64,000 nucleotides of DNA from an uncultured Ruminococcus sp. (GCA_944388405.1 CALXIQ010000006.1:124001-188000); one strand, 5' to 3'; shown: positions 35,394-44,386, numbered from the stretch's first letter. Numbers and translations: made by a program. Notes: generated by a model from the letters alone, not told the origin.

Positions 35394-36365
35394 TTAAAGA
35401 ATAAAGTAGAAAACCGTTCTGATAAGGGCAAACAGCACAAAACAGCCGAAAACCGAACCGCACATCAGCTGGTTTGCCCAGTAGATGTCCTCCGACGTGC
35501 AGGGCTTAAGCTGTTCGCCGATGGACCTTGACTGAAGCTGACCATTTTTATAGTATTCCTCTTTAGTCAGCTCAATGCCCATTGCCCCTGCCATTATACT
35601 GCGGCAGATACCAAGGTTTGGTCGTGAAAGCTTTTTTCGGTCACGCTTGAAAATACGTTTGCAGCCCTGCTTGTCAAGCTTTAGAAACCTTACGTCAAGC
35701 CTCATGAAAATTCCACAGATCCAAGCAGGGATAAAGTCAAGTATCGTCCATAGTATGCGGCAGGGCTTGCCGAAATCCGCATATCGGGGAGAGCTTTTGC
35801 CTATTGTTTTGTTCAAAACGCTTACGCTGCGGTATAACATTCCGCCGAAGCCCCCTGCAATTGCCATAAAAAACAGCGAGCCTGCGCCGTTGTCCGCCGA
35901 GCAGTCGGCAGCACATTCAACGGCTTTTTTGATTATTTCATCTCCGTCAAGTCCGCTGCAGTCGGTGTCGGTAAGGGCTTCAAGACTTTTGGCGGCACGG
36001 TTGTAATCCCCGGTGCGTACCGCTCTGAAAATGCGGCTAAGTGCCACACGGGTGTTTCTTATAGAAAAAGCCAGCCAGCAGAAAAAACATTCCAGTATAA
36101 GCCCTGCCACGGGAAGAAGGGTATAACCCAAAATAATCAGCGCGAGAGGTATGCCTGCAAAAATCACAAGGGTGAACAAAATCAGCACTGTCCCTGCCAT
36201 TCGCTGAGCTTCGGGAGAATCCTGATAGAATTTTCTCAGAGCTCTTTCAAGCCTGAGAGCAAACGCCGACACAAGCTTTTCGGGGTTGAGAAATCCGCCG
36301 GGAGCGCCGAACATTAAATTAAGCACAAAGCCTGCGCTCATTGCGGCGACTGTATTTAAAATCAT
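35394..36365 (-). CDS. cbiB: Adenosylcobinamide-phosphate synthase CbiB/CobD
   Basis: The protein has 323 residues. It is a multi-TM cobalamin enzyme that attaches the aminopropanol arm to adenosylcobyric acid. The N-terminal pattern LNLMFGAPGGFLNPEKLVS, a NGAGSLFFMAIAGGFGGMLYRSV block, and RYADFGKPCRILWTILDFIPAW match CbiB. No other cobalamin gene lies in the window, so it is isolated. No cobalamin riboswitch is visible in its 64-base upstream leader after the predicted promoter. The start ATG 36365 has GAAAGGA upstream. Confidence 0.85.
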   Translation of the reverse strand: MILNTVAAMSAGFVLNLMFGAPGGFLNPEKLVSAFALRLERALRKFYQDSPEAQRMAGTVLILFTLVIFAGIPLALIILGYTLLPVAGLILECFFCWLAFSIRNTRVALSRIFRAVRTGDYNRAAKSLEALTDTDCSGLDGDEIIKKAVECAADCSADNGAGSLFFMAIAGGFGGMLYRSVSVLNKTIGKSSPRYADFGKPCRILWTILDFIPAWICGIFMRLDVRFLKLDKQGCKRIFKRDRKKLSRPNLGICRSIMAGAMGIELTKEEYYKNGQLQSRSIGEQLKPCTSEDIYWANQLMCGSVFGCFVLFALIRTVFYFIL

Positions 36366-36427
36366 GAAGAAAAATCCTTTCTCGTTTAAAATCGGAACAG
36401 GTCCGACAAATTTTATGCATTAAAGAT

Positions 36428-36456
36428 ATTATAACACAGCGTCGGTCAATATTCAA
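36428..36456 (-). promoter_or_regulatory. Promoter of cbiB (minus strand)
   Basis: On the minus strand TTGAAT (36456-36451), 17 bases, TATAAT (36433-36428). It lies 62 bases before the cbiB start. Confidence 0.8.
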
Positions 36457-36489
36457 GTGAAAACGACTTGTTTTATCAATATGTACGAA

Positions 36490-36516
36490 GGCTTTGTGAC
36501 AAAGCCGACGTTTTTT
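36490..36516 (+). terminator. Isolated terminator-like hairpin
   Basis: GGCTTTG TGA CAAAGCC (36490-36506) is followed by GACG and six T. It lies between divergent cbiB and the solute-binding gene, with no plus-strand gene upstream. It may end an unannotated short RNA or be accidental. Confidence 0.3.
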
Positions 36517-36586
36517 GCCCGTTGACAAATAATAAGGGAGATAACGCCGCTTTTTACGACAATTTGACAAAAAATCATACCCGCTC

Positions 36587-36615
36587 TTTACTTTTTATCG
36601 GGGATATGCTATTAT
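36587..36615 (+). promoter_or_regulatory. Probable promoter of the solute-binding protein gene
   Basis: TTTACT (36587-36592), 17 bases, TATTAT (36610-36615), with extended -10 TG. Consensus TTGACA boxes at 36522 and 36564 lack good -10 partners. Confidence 0.55.
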
Positions 36616-36655
36616 ATTATTGTAATAAAGCAATAAACCGAAAGGATGTATTTCA

Positions 36656-37507
36656 ATGAAAATGAAAAAGAGTATTTTATCGGCGGTATGCGCAGCCGTT
36701 CTTATGCTGGCAGGCTGCGGCTCATCCGATTCGTCGGAAACGGAAAGCACTTCGGCTCAGACAGGGGGAGCTTCGACTGCTGAAACAGGCGAGGACGATT
36801 CTCTGCAGAAGGTGCTTGACAACGGAAAACTGGTGCTGGGTCTTGACGCTACCTTCAAGCCAATGGGCTATACAGATGAAAACGACGAGGTTGTAGGTTT
36901 TGATATTGACGTCGCCAAAGAGGTTTGCTCACGCATGGGGGTTGAGCTTGAAACCTACGGAGTAAACTGGGACACCAAGGAGGTTGACCTTGATACGGGA
37001 ACAATCGACTGCATCTGGAACGGTCTTTCGGTAAGCGAGGAAAGACAGCAGGTAATGCTTATGTCCGACCCTTATATGAAAAACAAAATGGTGTTTGTTG
37101 TAAACAGCGACAGTGATATTGACTCTCTTGACGACTTAAACGGCAAGACGGTTTCGGTTCAGAACGGCTCAACCGCTCAGGAAACACTGCTGGCATCCGA
37201 CGTTGCGGCAGGCATTACCGTTTCGGAGCTTGCTACAAACGTTGAAGCGCTTAATCAGCTGGAGCTTGGAATGTGCGATGCGGCGTTCCTTGATTCGGTG
37301 GTTGCCGATTATGAGATTAACTCCGGCAGAGCTTTTAAGATTCTTGACGAGGGTCTTTACGAGGAGGATTACGCTATCGGATTCAGACTGGGCGACCAGG
37401 CACTGTGCGATAGGGTAAACGAAATTCTCAAGGAAATGAAGGACGACGGAACTCTCGGGGAGATTTCCACCAAGTGGTTCGGAAGCGACGTAACAACTAT
37501 CGCTTAA
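36656..37507 (+). CDS. Amino-acid-type ABC solute-binding lipoprotein (SBP_bac_3)
   Basis: The protein has 283 residues. The signal peptide ends in LMLAGCG, a lipobox with Cys at about 21. A Ser/Thr-rich spacer leads to the type II periplasmic-binding fold: DNGKLVLGLDATFKPMGY (about 54-71), VVGFDIDVAKEVC, and the GTIDCIWNGLSVSEER motif. It should bind a polar amino acid or similar ligand. No permease or ATPase gene is adjacent, so it either serves a distant transporter or acts as a sensor. It is monocistronic with its own terminator. Confidence 0.87.
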   Translation: MKMKKSILSAVCAAVLMLAGCGSSDSSETESTSAQTGGASTAETGEDDSLQKVLDNGKLVLGLDATFKPMGYTDENDEVVGFDIDVAKEVCSRMGVELETYGVNWDTKEVDLDTGTIDCIWNGLSVSEERQQVMLMSDPYMKNKMVFVVNSDSDIDSLDDLNGKTVSVQNGSTAQETLLASDVAAGITVSELATNVEALNQLELGMCDAAFLDSVVADYEINSGRAFKILDEGLYEEDYAIGFRLGDQALCDRVNEILKEMKDDGTLGEISTKWFGSDVTTIA

Positions 37508-37520
37508 TTTAAGGCAAAAT

Positions 37521-37560
37521 AAAAATCCGATGCATACAAGCTTGTACGCATCGGATTTTT
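37521..37560. terminator. Bidirectional terminator after the solute-binding gene
   Basis: A 13-bp stem (37521-37533 with 37548-37560) plus an inner TACAAGCTTGTA palindrome. A T-run closes it on both strands, so it also ends the convergent VanY-type gene. Confidence 0.9.
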
Positions 37561-39092
37561 TATTGATATTCAGAGGTTATTTTCAGATATTCTTCAAGGC
37601 ATAGTCCGCTTTTTTCCACCGCCTGAGCGGTTTTTACACCCAGATAGCGTATATGCCAAGGCTCGTATTTATAGCCTGTAATGCTTTCCTTGCCTTTGGG
37701 ATAGCGGATTATAAAGCCGTAGTCTGCGCAGTTGGCGGCAAGCCATTTCGCCGCCGCAGTGCCCTCAAAGGAAGAGCTTGCGTTGTTTATGTCCATAGCC
37801 AGTCCCGTCTGATGCTCGCTGTGACCGGCTCTTGCGGAAAACCTGTCGGCGGCAGCTTGTCCGTCACGGGCGACGTAGCGGTTGTAAAGGGACTTCTGAT
37901 AGGAATATGAGCGGAAGCCGGAACATATCCACAGGCTTATGCCGTCGCGGCGGGCGGCTTTTTGCATTTTTTCAAACGCCTGCATAGCTTCGGAGTTCAT
38001 GCCGGGGTTGTAGTTTGAGGGAAGAGAGTAGGTCTTATTTGCGATAAGTATTCCCTCAACATATGTAATTCCGTTTTTTGTGACGATTTCAGGTTTGGTA
38101 GTAACAGTGAAAGTGCTGCCGAAGGAGCCGAAATGATTTTTCCTCTGGGCATCGCATTTGTACGCCCTTATTTTGAATTTATATTCCGTTCCCCGTTTCA
38201 GCCCGGAAATGCGGTACTGGTTTGCCGAGGGGTTCTTCACGGTGGTGAGGTGTTTCCACTTTTTCGAGCCTGAATCGTACATATAAATCTGATAGCCGTT
38301 GCAGGTTACAGGCTCCCAGAATAGCCGAACTGCGTCATAGGTGCGGTTTGCTCCGGTGATTGTTATCTTGTCCGGCTTTACTGCGGTGCACAGCATATTT
38401 GAATAGTTGCTCCAGTTATTTACGCCGTCCACCTTAACGTAGCTTTTCACCTTGTATTTGTATGCCACTCCCGAGGATACGGTTTTGTCCGTCCAAGTGA
38501 AGGTGCGATTATTTTTTATGGAAACAATACTTATGTATTTTCCCGTTTTGAAATCATAGCGGTAAATCCGGTATCCGGTAGCACCCTCCACCTTAGACCA
38601 CTTTATAGTTGCGGATTTGTTGTCGGCTGAAAGGGACAAAAGCTTTGGCGCTGTTGGCTTGGTGGAAACGCTGAATGTTCTGCCCTTGTCGGAAGGGGAA
38701 TCCTTCTCATCCGAGCTTTGGTAGGCGAACACCTTGAATTTATATTCCGTCGCCGGGTCAAGTCCCGAAATGCGGTACTGGTCGGCGGAGGAGCTTTTCA
38801 CTGTGGCAATCTTATCCCAGCTGCGGGAGGAGGTATCATACACATAAATCCGATAGCCATTGCAGCTTACCGGCTTCCAGAAAAGCCGCACTGCGTCGAA
38901 GGTTTTATTTGCCTTTGTAACGGTTATCCCACGGGAGAATTGCTCCCTGGCGGCAGTGGGGGTAACCTGGGCATAGGTAGAAACACCTTCCGATGGGTCA
39001 TCGCCGCTTCGGTTGACCAGATAAAGAGCCCCGGGCACAGTCGCCACAATTGCCGCCGCTGCCAGCACAGTCAGTATACGCTTTGAAATCAT
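37560..39092 (-). CDS. Fibronectin-III repeats plus VanY/M15B D-Ala-D-Ala carboxypeptidase
   Basis: The protein has about 510 residues; a GTG start three codons earlier is possible, since neither has a well spaced ribosome binding site. An N-terminal signal anchor is followed by three FN3 domains of about 95 residues each (about 50-335). The C-terminal peptidase M15B domain has the Zn-binding SEHQTGLAMDIN motif (S-x-H-x-x-G-x-A-x-D) and EPWHIRYLG. It should trim D-Ala from peptidoglycan stems or depsipeptides outside the cell. FN3 domains 1 and 3 are nearly identical in several blocks. Confidence 0.88.
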   Translation of the reverse strand: MISKRILTVLAAAAIVATVPGALYLVNRSGDDPSEGVSTYAQVTPTAAREQFSRGITVTKANKTFDAVRLFWKPVSCNGYRIYVYDTSSRSWDKIATVKSSSADQYRISGLDPATEYKFKVFAYQSSDEKDSPSDKGRTFSVSTKPTAPKLLSLSADNKSATIKWSKVEGATGYRIYRYDFKTGKYISIVSIKNNRTFTWTDKTVSSGVAYKYKVKSYVKVDGVNNWSNYSNMLCTAVKPDKITITGANRTYDAVRLFWEPVTCNGYQIYMYDSGSKKWKHLTTVKNPSANQYRISGLKRGTEYKFKIRAYKCDAQRKNHFGSFGSTFTVTTKPEIVTKNGITYVEGILIANKTYSLPSNYNPGMNSEAMQAFEKMQKAARRDGISLWICSGFRSYSYQKSLYNRYVARDGQAAADRFSARAGHSEHQTGLAMDINNASSSFEGTAAAKWLAANCADYGFIIRYPKGKESITGYKYEPWHIRYLGVKTAQAVEKSGLCLEEYLKITSEYQ

Positions 39093-39259
39093 AATCCTCA
39101 CCCGTCTTTCAACGTCTTAAACAGTAGTTACTTTCTTTTGCAATTTCATTATATCATACAGACGGGTATAAATCAATGATTTTAAAAGTATTTGTCAGGA
39201 AATAAAAACTGGCAGTGAACTCAATTTGACGAACGATACGTTAATTTTCGGCAAAGCCC

Positions 39260-39288
39260 TTTTCAAAATGTGAAAAATGTTGTATAAT
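39260..39288 (+). promoter_or_regulatory. Probable promoter of zapA
   Basis: TTTTCA (39260-39265), 17 bases, TATAAT (39283-39288). The -35 hexamer and its flanking bases are the same as in the predicted parA promoter. Confidence 0.55.
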
Positions 39289-39337
39289 AAATTTAATAAT
39301 ACCGATTTGATTATTTCGGAAAGGAACGGGTTCCAGT

Positions 39338-39802
39338 ATGAAAAAAGAAGTTACAGTAAAAATTTTTAACAAGGAGTTTAGACTGCTTACCGACGAAACC
39401 AAGGAGTACACCGATAGGCTGGCGGCAAAGCTTAACAGAAAGATGTCACAGCTTTTAAAGGCAAAGCCCTCCCTTTCATTGCAAGATGCCGCCGCGCTTA
39501 TAAGTCTTGAATACTGCGACGAGCTTTCAAAGGCACGAGAGGATATTGAAAACATCCGCTCACAGTTAAAGGATTACGCCGACGAAGCCGCAAAGGCAAG
39601 AAGCGCTGCGGACGAAGCCCAGAAGGAGCTGAAAGAGCTGAGGGAGAAAAATCAGCGGCTTGAAAAGGAAGTAAAGCTGCGTAAGTCCTTTGCCGACGAG
39701 GGTGAAAAGCTTTCCGCCAAGGAAATGATTTCTCAGGACATAAACAAAGCCCTTGAAAATAAAGAAAACAAATATCCCTACAACTACGGCAAAAAACGAT
39801 GA
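39338..39802 (+). CDS. zapA: Cell division protein ZapA with extended coiled coil
   Basis: The protein has 154 residues, longer than the 85-110 of typical ZapA. The N-terminal ZapA domain (about 1-85) has KIFNKEFRLLTDET and the LQDAAALISLEYCDELSKA helix. A Lys/Glu/Ala-rich coiled coil follows (about 85-140). ZapA bundles FtsZ filaments. It overlaps the next gene by four bases; the zapA-U32 pair is common in Firmicutes. Confidence 0.87.
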   Translation: MKKEVTVKIFNKEFRLLTDETKEYTDRLAAKLNRKMSQLLKAKPSLSLQDAAALISLEYCDELSKAREDIENIRSQLKDYADEAAKARSAADEAQKELKELREKNQRLEKEVKLRKSFADEGEKLSAKEMISQDINKALENKENKYPYNYGKKR

Positions 39803-41862
39803 GCGAGATACTTGCCCCCTGCGGCAGTGCCCAGTCCCTCTACGCCGCTCTGCGAACAGGCTGCGACGCAGTATATCTGGGTGGAGAGAATTTTTCCGCC
39901 AGACAGAACGCCGCCAATTTTTCAAACGCTCAGCTGGAAAAAGCCGTTTATGACTGTCACGTCAGAGGAGTGAAGGTTTATCAGGCGATAAATACCGTTG
40001 TAACCGACCGCCAGCTGGAGGAACTTAAATCGGCGGTGGAATTTGCCTGCAAAATCGGCATAGACGGACTTATCACTCAGGACCTTGCCCTTGTGGCGGT
40101 GGTGAGGGAATGCTGTCCCGATATGGAGATACACGCCTCCACCCAGATGACTATTCACACCAAAAGAGGAGTTATGCTTGCCGGGGAAATGGGCTTTTCA
40201 AGAGTCGTGGTTTCAAGAGAACTTACCGGGGAGATAATAAAACAGCTTTGTAAGCTTCCCACGGAGATAGAGGTTTTTGTTCACGGAGCCCTTTGCATGT
40301 CCGTTTCGGGGCAGTGCTATATGAGCGCCGTCATCGGCTCACGAAGCGCCAACAGGGGGTTGTGCGCCCAGGCGTGCAGACTTCCCGTTTCGGCGGTGAA
40401 GGGCAAAAGCGACAGGCACGATTTGTCCCTTAAAGATATGTCCTATATAGAGCATATCAGGGAGCTTTCTCAGATGGGGGTGGCTTCCCTGAAAATTGAG
40501 GGCAGAATGAAGCGACCCGAATATGTGGCGTGCGCTGTGGACAGCGTGAGAAAAGCTCTTGAAGGCAAGCCTTACGATATTAACATGCTTGAGAGCGTAT
40601 TTTCAAGAAGCGGATTTACCGACGGATATTACCGCAGCAGAACGGGAGCGGAAATGTTCGGTTTCAGGCAAAAGGAGGACGTTTTGTCCTCAGCGGAGGT
40701 TCTCCCCGCAATTCATGAGCTTTACCGACGGGAGTACAAGCGAAGCCGGATAGATTTTTTTGTACGCATGAAGAAAAGCCAAAGGCTTTATATCTCAGCC
40801 TGCGATGAAAACGGCGTGACCGTCGGAAGGTGGGGAGATTTTCCTCAGACGGCTGTAAAACGCCCTGCCGACAAGGAGTATCTTGAAAAACAGCTTTCAA
40901 AGCTGGGTGATACTATCTATGAGTTTGGTAGTCTGACGGCGGAGCTTGACGAGGGGTTAATGTGCCCGGCGTCGGAGCTTAATGCTTTAAGGCGTGAGGT
41001 ATGCTCAGACCTTGACCAAAAAAGATATGAATACTACACCAAAAAGCCTGCGTTTACACAGGCGGATTTTGAGATAATAAAGCCACAGAGAGTGGAAAAC
41101 CCTGCAATACGCATCTCGGTCACAGATTTAAGTCAGGTTTCCAAGGCTACGGCAGGAAAAGCAGAGCTTATAATATGTCCGCTTGATACCTTGGAAAAAG
41201 GTCATACCGAGGGGCTGCCATCATATATTGCTGCCGATAAGCTGGCTGTTGAAATGCCCCGCTTTACCTTTGATGAGGAGCGGGATTTTGCACGGCTTAA
41301 AGTTTTGAGAGAACAAGGGATTAACCATATTGTCTGCACAAACTACGCCCACATTTCAATGGGCAGAGAGCTTGGAATGATAATCCACGGCGGCTTTGGA
41401 CTTAACGTTACAAATTCTGTCGCTATTGGTGAGCTGAAAAGGCTGGGGCTTAGCGACTGCACCGCTTCCTTTGAGCTTAAGGTCAGTCAGATTAATTCCC
41501 TTGGTGGACAGCTTCCCTTCGGAATAATAGGCTACGGACGGCTTCCCCTTATGCTGACGGTAAACTGTCCTATTCGTCAGGCGGCAGGTTGCAAAAACTG
41601 CACCGGCTGTGTAAGGGACAGAACAGGCAGGGTTTTCCCCGTTAAATGCTCACGTGAGCAGGGATATGTAGAGATTCTCAATTCGGATATACTTTATATC
41701 GGTGACAAGCTTGAGGAGTTTAAGTCGGCGGCGTTTGTTCAGCTGGACTTTTACGACGAAACGGCAGAGCAGATAGATAAAATAATCACAAGTGTGGAAA
41801 ACCGCCGAAGCTGCGGAATTTCAAATATAACCAGGGGACTGTATTTCAGAGGGGTGCTGTAA
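39799..41862 (+). CDS. U32 family protein (RlhA/TrhP-type tRNA or rRNA hydroxylation factor)
   Basis: The protein has 687 residues. It contains the U32 signature EVFVHGALCMSVSGQCYMS and GRSANRG-like SRSANRGLCAQACR (about 163-193), with the Cys residues that suit an Fe-S cluster. A C-terminal Cys cluster CKNCTGC lies near 600. Its length and C-terminal half fit the RlhA/DUF3656 subgroup, which hydroxylates cytidine in 23S rRNA, or the TrhP group, which hydroxylates tRNA U34. The historical peptidase label is doubtful. It is coupled to zapA by an ATGA overlap. Confidence 0.85.
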   Translation: MSEILAPCGSAQSLYAALRTGCDAVYLGGENFSARQNAANFSNAQLEKAVYDCHVRGVKVYQAINTVVTDRQLEELKSAVEFACKIGIDGLITQDLALVAVVRECCPDMEIHASTQMTIHTKRGVMLAGEMGFSRVVVSRELTGEIIKQLCKLPTEIEVFVHGALCMSVSGQCYMSAVIGSRSANRGLCAQACRLPVSAVKGKSDRHDLSLKDMSYIEHIRELSQMGVASLKIEGRMKRPEYVACAVDSVRKALEGKPYDINMLESVFSRSGFTDGYYRSRTGAEMFGFRQKEDVLSSAEVLPAIHELYRREYKRSRIDFFVRMKKSQRLYISACDENGVTVGRWGDFPQTAVKRPADKEYLEKQLSKLGDTIYEFGSLTAELDEGLMCPASELNALRREVCSDLDQKRYEYYTKKPAFTQADFEIIKPQRVENPAIRISVTDLSQVSKATAGKAELIICPLDTLEKGHTEGLPSYIAADKLAVEMPRFTFDEERDFARLKVLREQGINHIVCTNYAHISMGRELGMIIHGGFGLNVTNSVAIGELKRLGLSDCTASFELKVSQINSLGGQLPFGIIGYGRLPLMLTVNCPIRQAAGCKNCTGCVRDRTGRVFPVKCSREQGYVEILNSDILYIGDKLEEFKSAAFVQLDFYDETAEQIDKIITSVENRRSCGISNITRGLYFRGVL

Positions 41863-41885
41863 AAAACAACTCAGGGAGTTTTAAT

Positions 41886-42347
41886 ATGAAGCTTTTAATA
41901 AAAAAACTTAAGGAAAACGCCATCCTCCCAAAAAGGGCAACAGAGCAAAGCGCAGGCTACGATTTGTCGGCCTGCCTTGACAAGCCCCTTACGGTAAAAT
42001 CCGGGGAAACGGTGAAGATACCCACAGGCTTAAGCGCCGAGGTTCAGGGGGAGGACAAGTGCGTGCTGCTTATATTTGCAAGGTCGTCGCTGGCCACAAA
42101 GTTCGGGCTTGCCCCTGCAAACTGTGTGGGGGTAGTGGATACCGATTACCGAGGAGAAATACTGGTAGCTATGCACAATCATTCGGATAAGGACTATACC
42201 GTTATGCCGGGAGAACGTGTGGCTCAGCTTGTTATTACGCCTATTTTTACCCCGGAGGTTTTGCAGGTTGAGGAGCTCAGCGACACCGAAAGAGGCGCGG
42301 GGGGCTTTGGCTCCACCAACAAAACCGACAGACAGCCTGATTTGTAA
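41886..42347 (+). CDS. dut: dUTP diphosphatase
   Basis: The protein has 153 residues, the usual size for a trimeric dUTPase. Motifs I-V are readable: SAGYDL, RSSLATKFGL, GVVDTDYRGEI, RVAQLVI and RGAGGFGST. It hydrolyses dUTP to dUMP and keeps uracil out of DNA. It lies 23 bases after the U32 gene in a tightly packed plus-strand run. Confidence 0.96.
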   Translation: MKLLIKKLKENAILPKRATEQSAGYDLSACLDKPLTVKSGETVKIPTGLSAEVQGEDKCVLLIFARSSLATKFGLAPANCVGVVDTDYRGEILVAMHNHSDKDYTVMPGERVAQLVITPIFTPEVLQVEELSDTERGAGGFGSTNKTDRQPDL

Positions 42348-42360
42348 AGGAGCAGCATAA

Positions 42361-43515
42361 ATGACAATATACAACGTAAAAATCTACACCCAGAATAAAG
42401 ACCGTGACATAATCGACGGCTTCATCAGCTTTGAAAATGGCGTTATCACAAATGTGTGTCAAGGGACGTATGAAAACATCTCAGAGGTGGATATTGACGG
42501 CGGAGGAAAGACCCTTTACCCCGGTTTTATCGACGCCCACACCCACCTTGGACTTACCACCAACGGCGTGGGAATGGAAAGCGAGGATTTCAACGAAGAA
42601 AGCGAGCCGGTTTCTCCCCAGCTGAGAATACGGGACGGAATCAATCCCATGGACGCAAGTTTTTCGGAGGCGGTTAAGGCGGGAATAACGGCGGCGGTTA
42701 TCTCTCCTGGGTCGATGAATCCCATAGCGGGGGATATTGTTGCGGCGTCAACCGTGGGAAAACGCATTGACAAAATGATTCTTAGGACGGTGGGAATGAA
42801 ATTCGCTCTGGGGGAAAACCCAAAGATGACCTACATGAACCGGGATGAAACCCCCTGCACCCGAATGGCGATAGCTTCAATGATACGTGAAGCGCTTGCC
42901 AAAGCCAGAAGATATATGGAGGACAAGCAAAATGCCGAAAAAAACGGCGACGACCTACCGGAGTACGATATAAAGTCGGAGGCGATTATTCCGCTGCTTA
43001 AAAGGCAAATCAAGGCGCATTTTCACTGTCACAGAGCCGACGATATTTTTACGGCAATACGGCTTGCCAAGGAATTTAACCTTGATTACGTCCTTGTTCA
43101 CTGCACCGACGGACATCTTATCGCCGACGAGCTTAAAGAGGAAAACGCCTGCGCAGTGATAGGTCCCGTTATGTGCGATGCCTGCAAGCCGGAGCTTGCA
43201 AACATAACTCCAAAAAACGCCGGAATACTGGCAAATGCCGGAGTAAAAACCGCTGTGTGCACCGACCATGCGGAAACGCCGATACAGTATCTCCCTCTTA
43301 CGGTGGGCATATGCATCAAGCACGGGCTTAGTTTTCAGCAGGCGGTGGACAGCATTACAATAAATGCGGCGGAGATTGCAGGCATTGCCGACCTTGCAGG
43401 TTCGCTGGAGGTTGGAAAGCGGGCTGATATGGTTTTGTTTGATGGCAGTCCCTTTGAGGTAATGTCAAGCCCTTCGGCGGTGTTTGTGGAAGGAAAAAGG
43501 GTATATAGCCTTTGA
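42361..43515 (+). CDS. Amidohydrolase superfamily metal-dependent hydrolase
   Basis: The protein has 384 residues. It shows the N-terminal composite domain, then HTHLGLTTNGVG (about 60-71; HxH metal site), HFHCH near 221, HCTD near 245, and CTDHAETP near 300 with the metal-ligand Asp. It resembles the imidazolonepropionase-like branch; the substrate is unknown. It lies 13 bases after dut and 28 bases before the fumarase alpha gene. Confidence 0.85.
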   Translation: MTIYNVKIYTQNKDRDIIDGFISFENGVITNVCQGTYENISEVDIDGGGKTLYPGFIDAHTHLGLTTNGVGMESEDFNEESEPVSPQLRIRDGINPMDASFSEAVKAGITAAVISPGSMNPIAGDIVAASTVGKRIDKMILRTVGMKFALGENPKMTYMNRDETPCTRMAIASMIREALAKARRYMEDKQNAEKNGDDLPEYDIKSEAIIPLLKRQIKAHFHCHRADDIFTAIRLAKEFNLDYVLVHCTDGHLIADELKEENACAVIGPVMCDACKPELANITPKNAGILANAGVKTAVCTDHAETPIQYLPLTVGICIKHGLSFQQAVDSITINAAEIAGIADLAGSLEVGKRADMVLFDGSPFEVMSSPSAVFVEGKRVYSL

Positions 43516-43543
43516 GTTTATATTGCAAAAAGGAGAATATAAA

Positions 43544-44386
43544 ATGCGTGAGATAAATGTAAAAGAAGTTGAAAATGCGGTAAGAGAGCTTTGTATTAAA
43601 GCGAATCTCTATCTTCCCGAGGATATGGAGGAATGTATCCGTTGCGGCGCAAAGGCGGAGGAATCCCCGGTTGGGAAAAACGTGTTTGACGATATAATTG
43701 AAAACATAAAGGTTGCAAAGGAACAGACTATCCCAATCTGTCAGGACTGCGGAATGGCGGTTGTGTTTATTGATATAGGTCAGGACGTGCATTTTGTGGG
43801 GGGACTGCTCAGCGACGCCATAAACAAAGGGGTTGCAAGGGGATACACAGAGGGCAGACTGCGCTGCTCGATAGTAAGCGACCCCCTTGAAAGGGTAAAC
43901 ACCGGCGACAACACTCCGGCGGTTGTCCACACAAGAATTGTTGAGGGAGAAAAGGTTTCCATAACCGTCGCACCAAAGGGCTTTGGAAGCGAGAATATGT
44001 CACAGCTTAAAATGATGAACCCATCGGTAACGGTGGATGAAATTGTGGAGTGGGTGGCAGAGGTTTGCGCAAAGGCAGGCTCCAACCCCTGTCCTCCAAT
44101 CGTTATCGGAGTGGGCATTGGGGGAGATTTTGAAAAGTGCGCTTATCTGGCAAAGAAAGCCTTGTGCCGCAGCGTAAGCATAAGAAATCCCAAGCCCCTT
44201 TATGCGGAGCTTGAGAAGAAAATGCTTGATAAGATTAATGAGCTGGGAATAGGCCCCCAGGGCTTCGGCGGCACTCAGACCTGTCTTGCGGTAAATATTG
44301 AAGAAGCTCCCACCCACATTGCGGGACTTCCCGTTTCGGTAAATGTAGGCTGTCATGTGACAAGGCACGCTCATACTGTGCTATAG
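43544..44386 (+). CDS. Class I fumarase/tartrate dehydratase alpha subunit
   Basis: The protein has 280 residues, the full length of the alpha (N-terminal) part of two-subunit Fe-S fumarases. The start is ATG 43544, after AAGGAG. Fe-S ligands fit CQDCGMAV (near 67) and two later cysteines (NPCPP and FEKCAYLAKKAL). The C-terminal GGTQTCLAV is typical. The beta subunit normally follows, but here the convergent AGCS gene starts within six bases of the end. The enzyme would need a beta partner encoded elsewhere, or it has another role. Confidence 0.85.
   Translation: MREINVKEVENAVRELCIKANLYLPEDMEECIRCGAKAEESPVGKNVFDDIIENIKVAKEQTIPICQDCGMAVVFIDIGQDVHFVGGLLSDAINKGVARGYTEGRLRCSIVSDPLERVNTGDNTPAVVHTRIVEGEKVSITVAPKGFGSENMSQLKMMNPSVTVDEIVEWVAEVCAKAGSNPCPPIVIGVGIGGDFEKCAYLAKKALCRSVSIRNPKPLYAELEKKMLDKINELGIGPQGFGGTQTCLAVNIEEAPTHIAGLPVSVNVGCHVTRHAHTVL

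Noticed and set aside
36366..36655. Cobalamin riboswitch before cbiB
   Set aside because: The leader after the predicted promoter is only about 55 bases, too short for the fold, and no B12-box-like sequence is seen.
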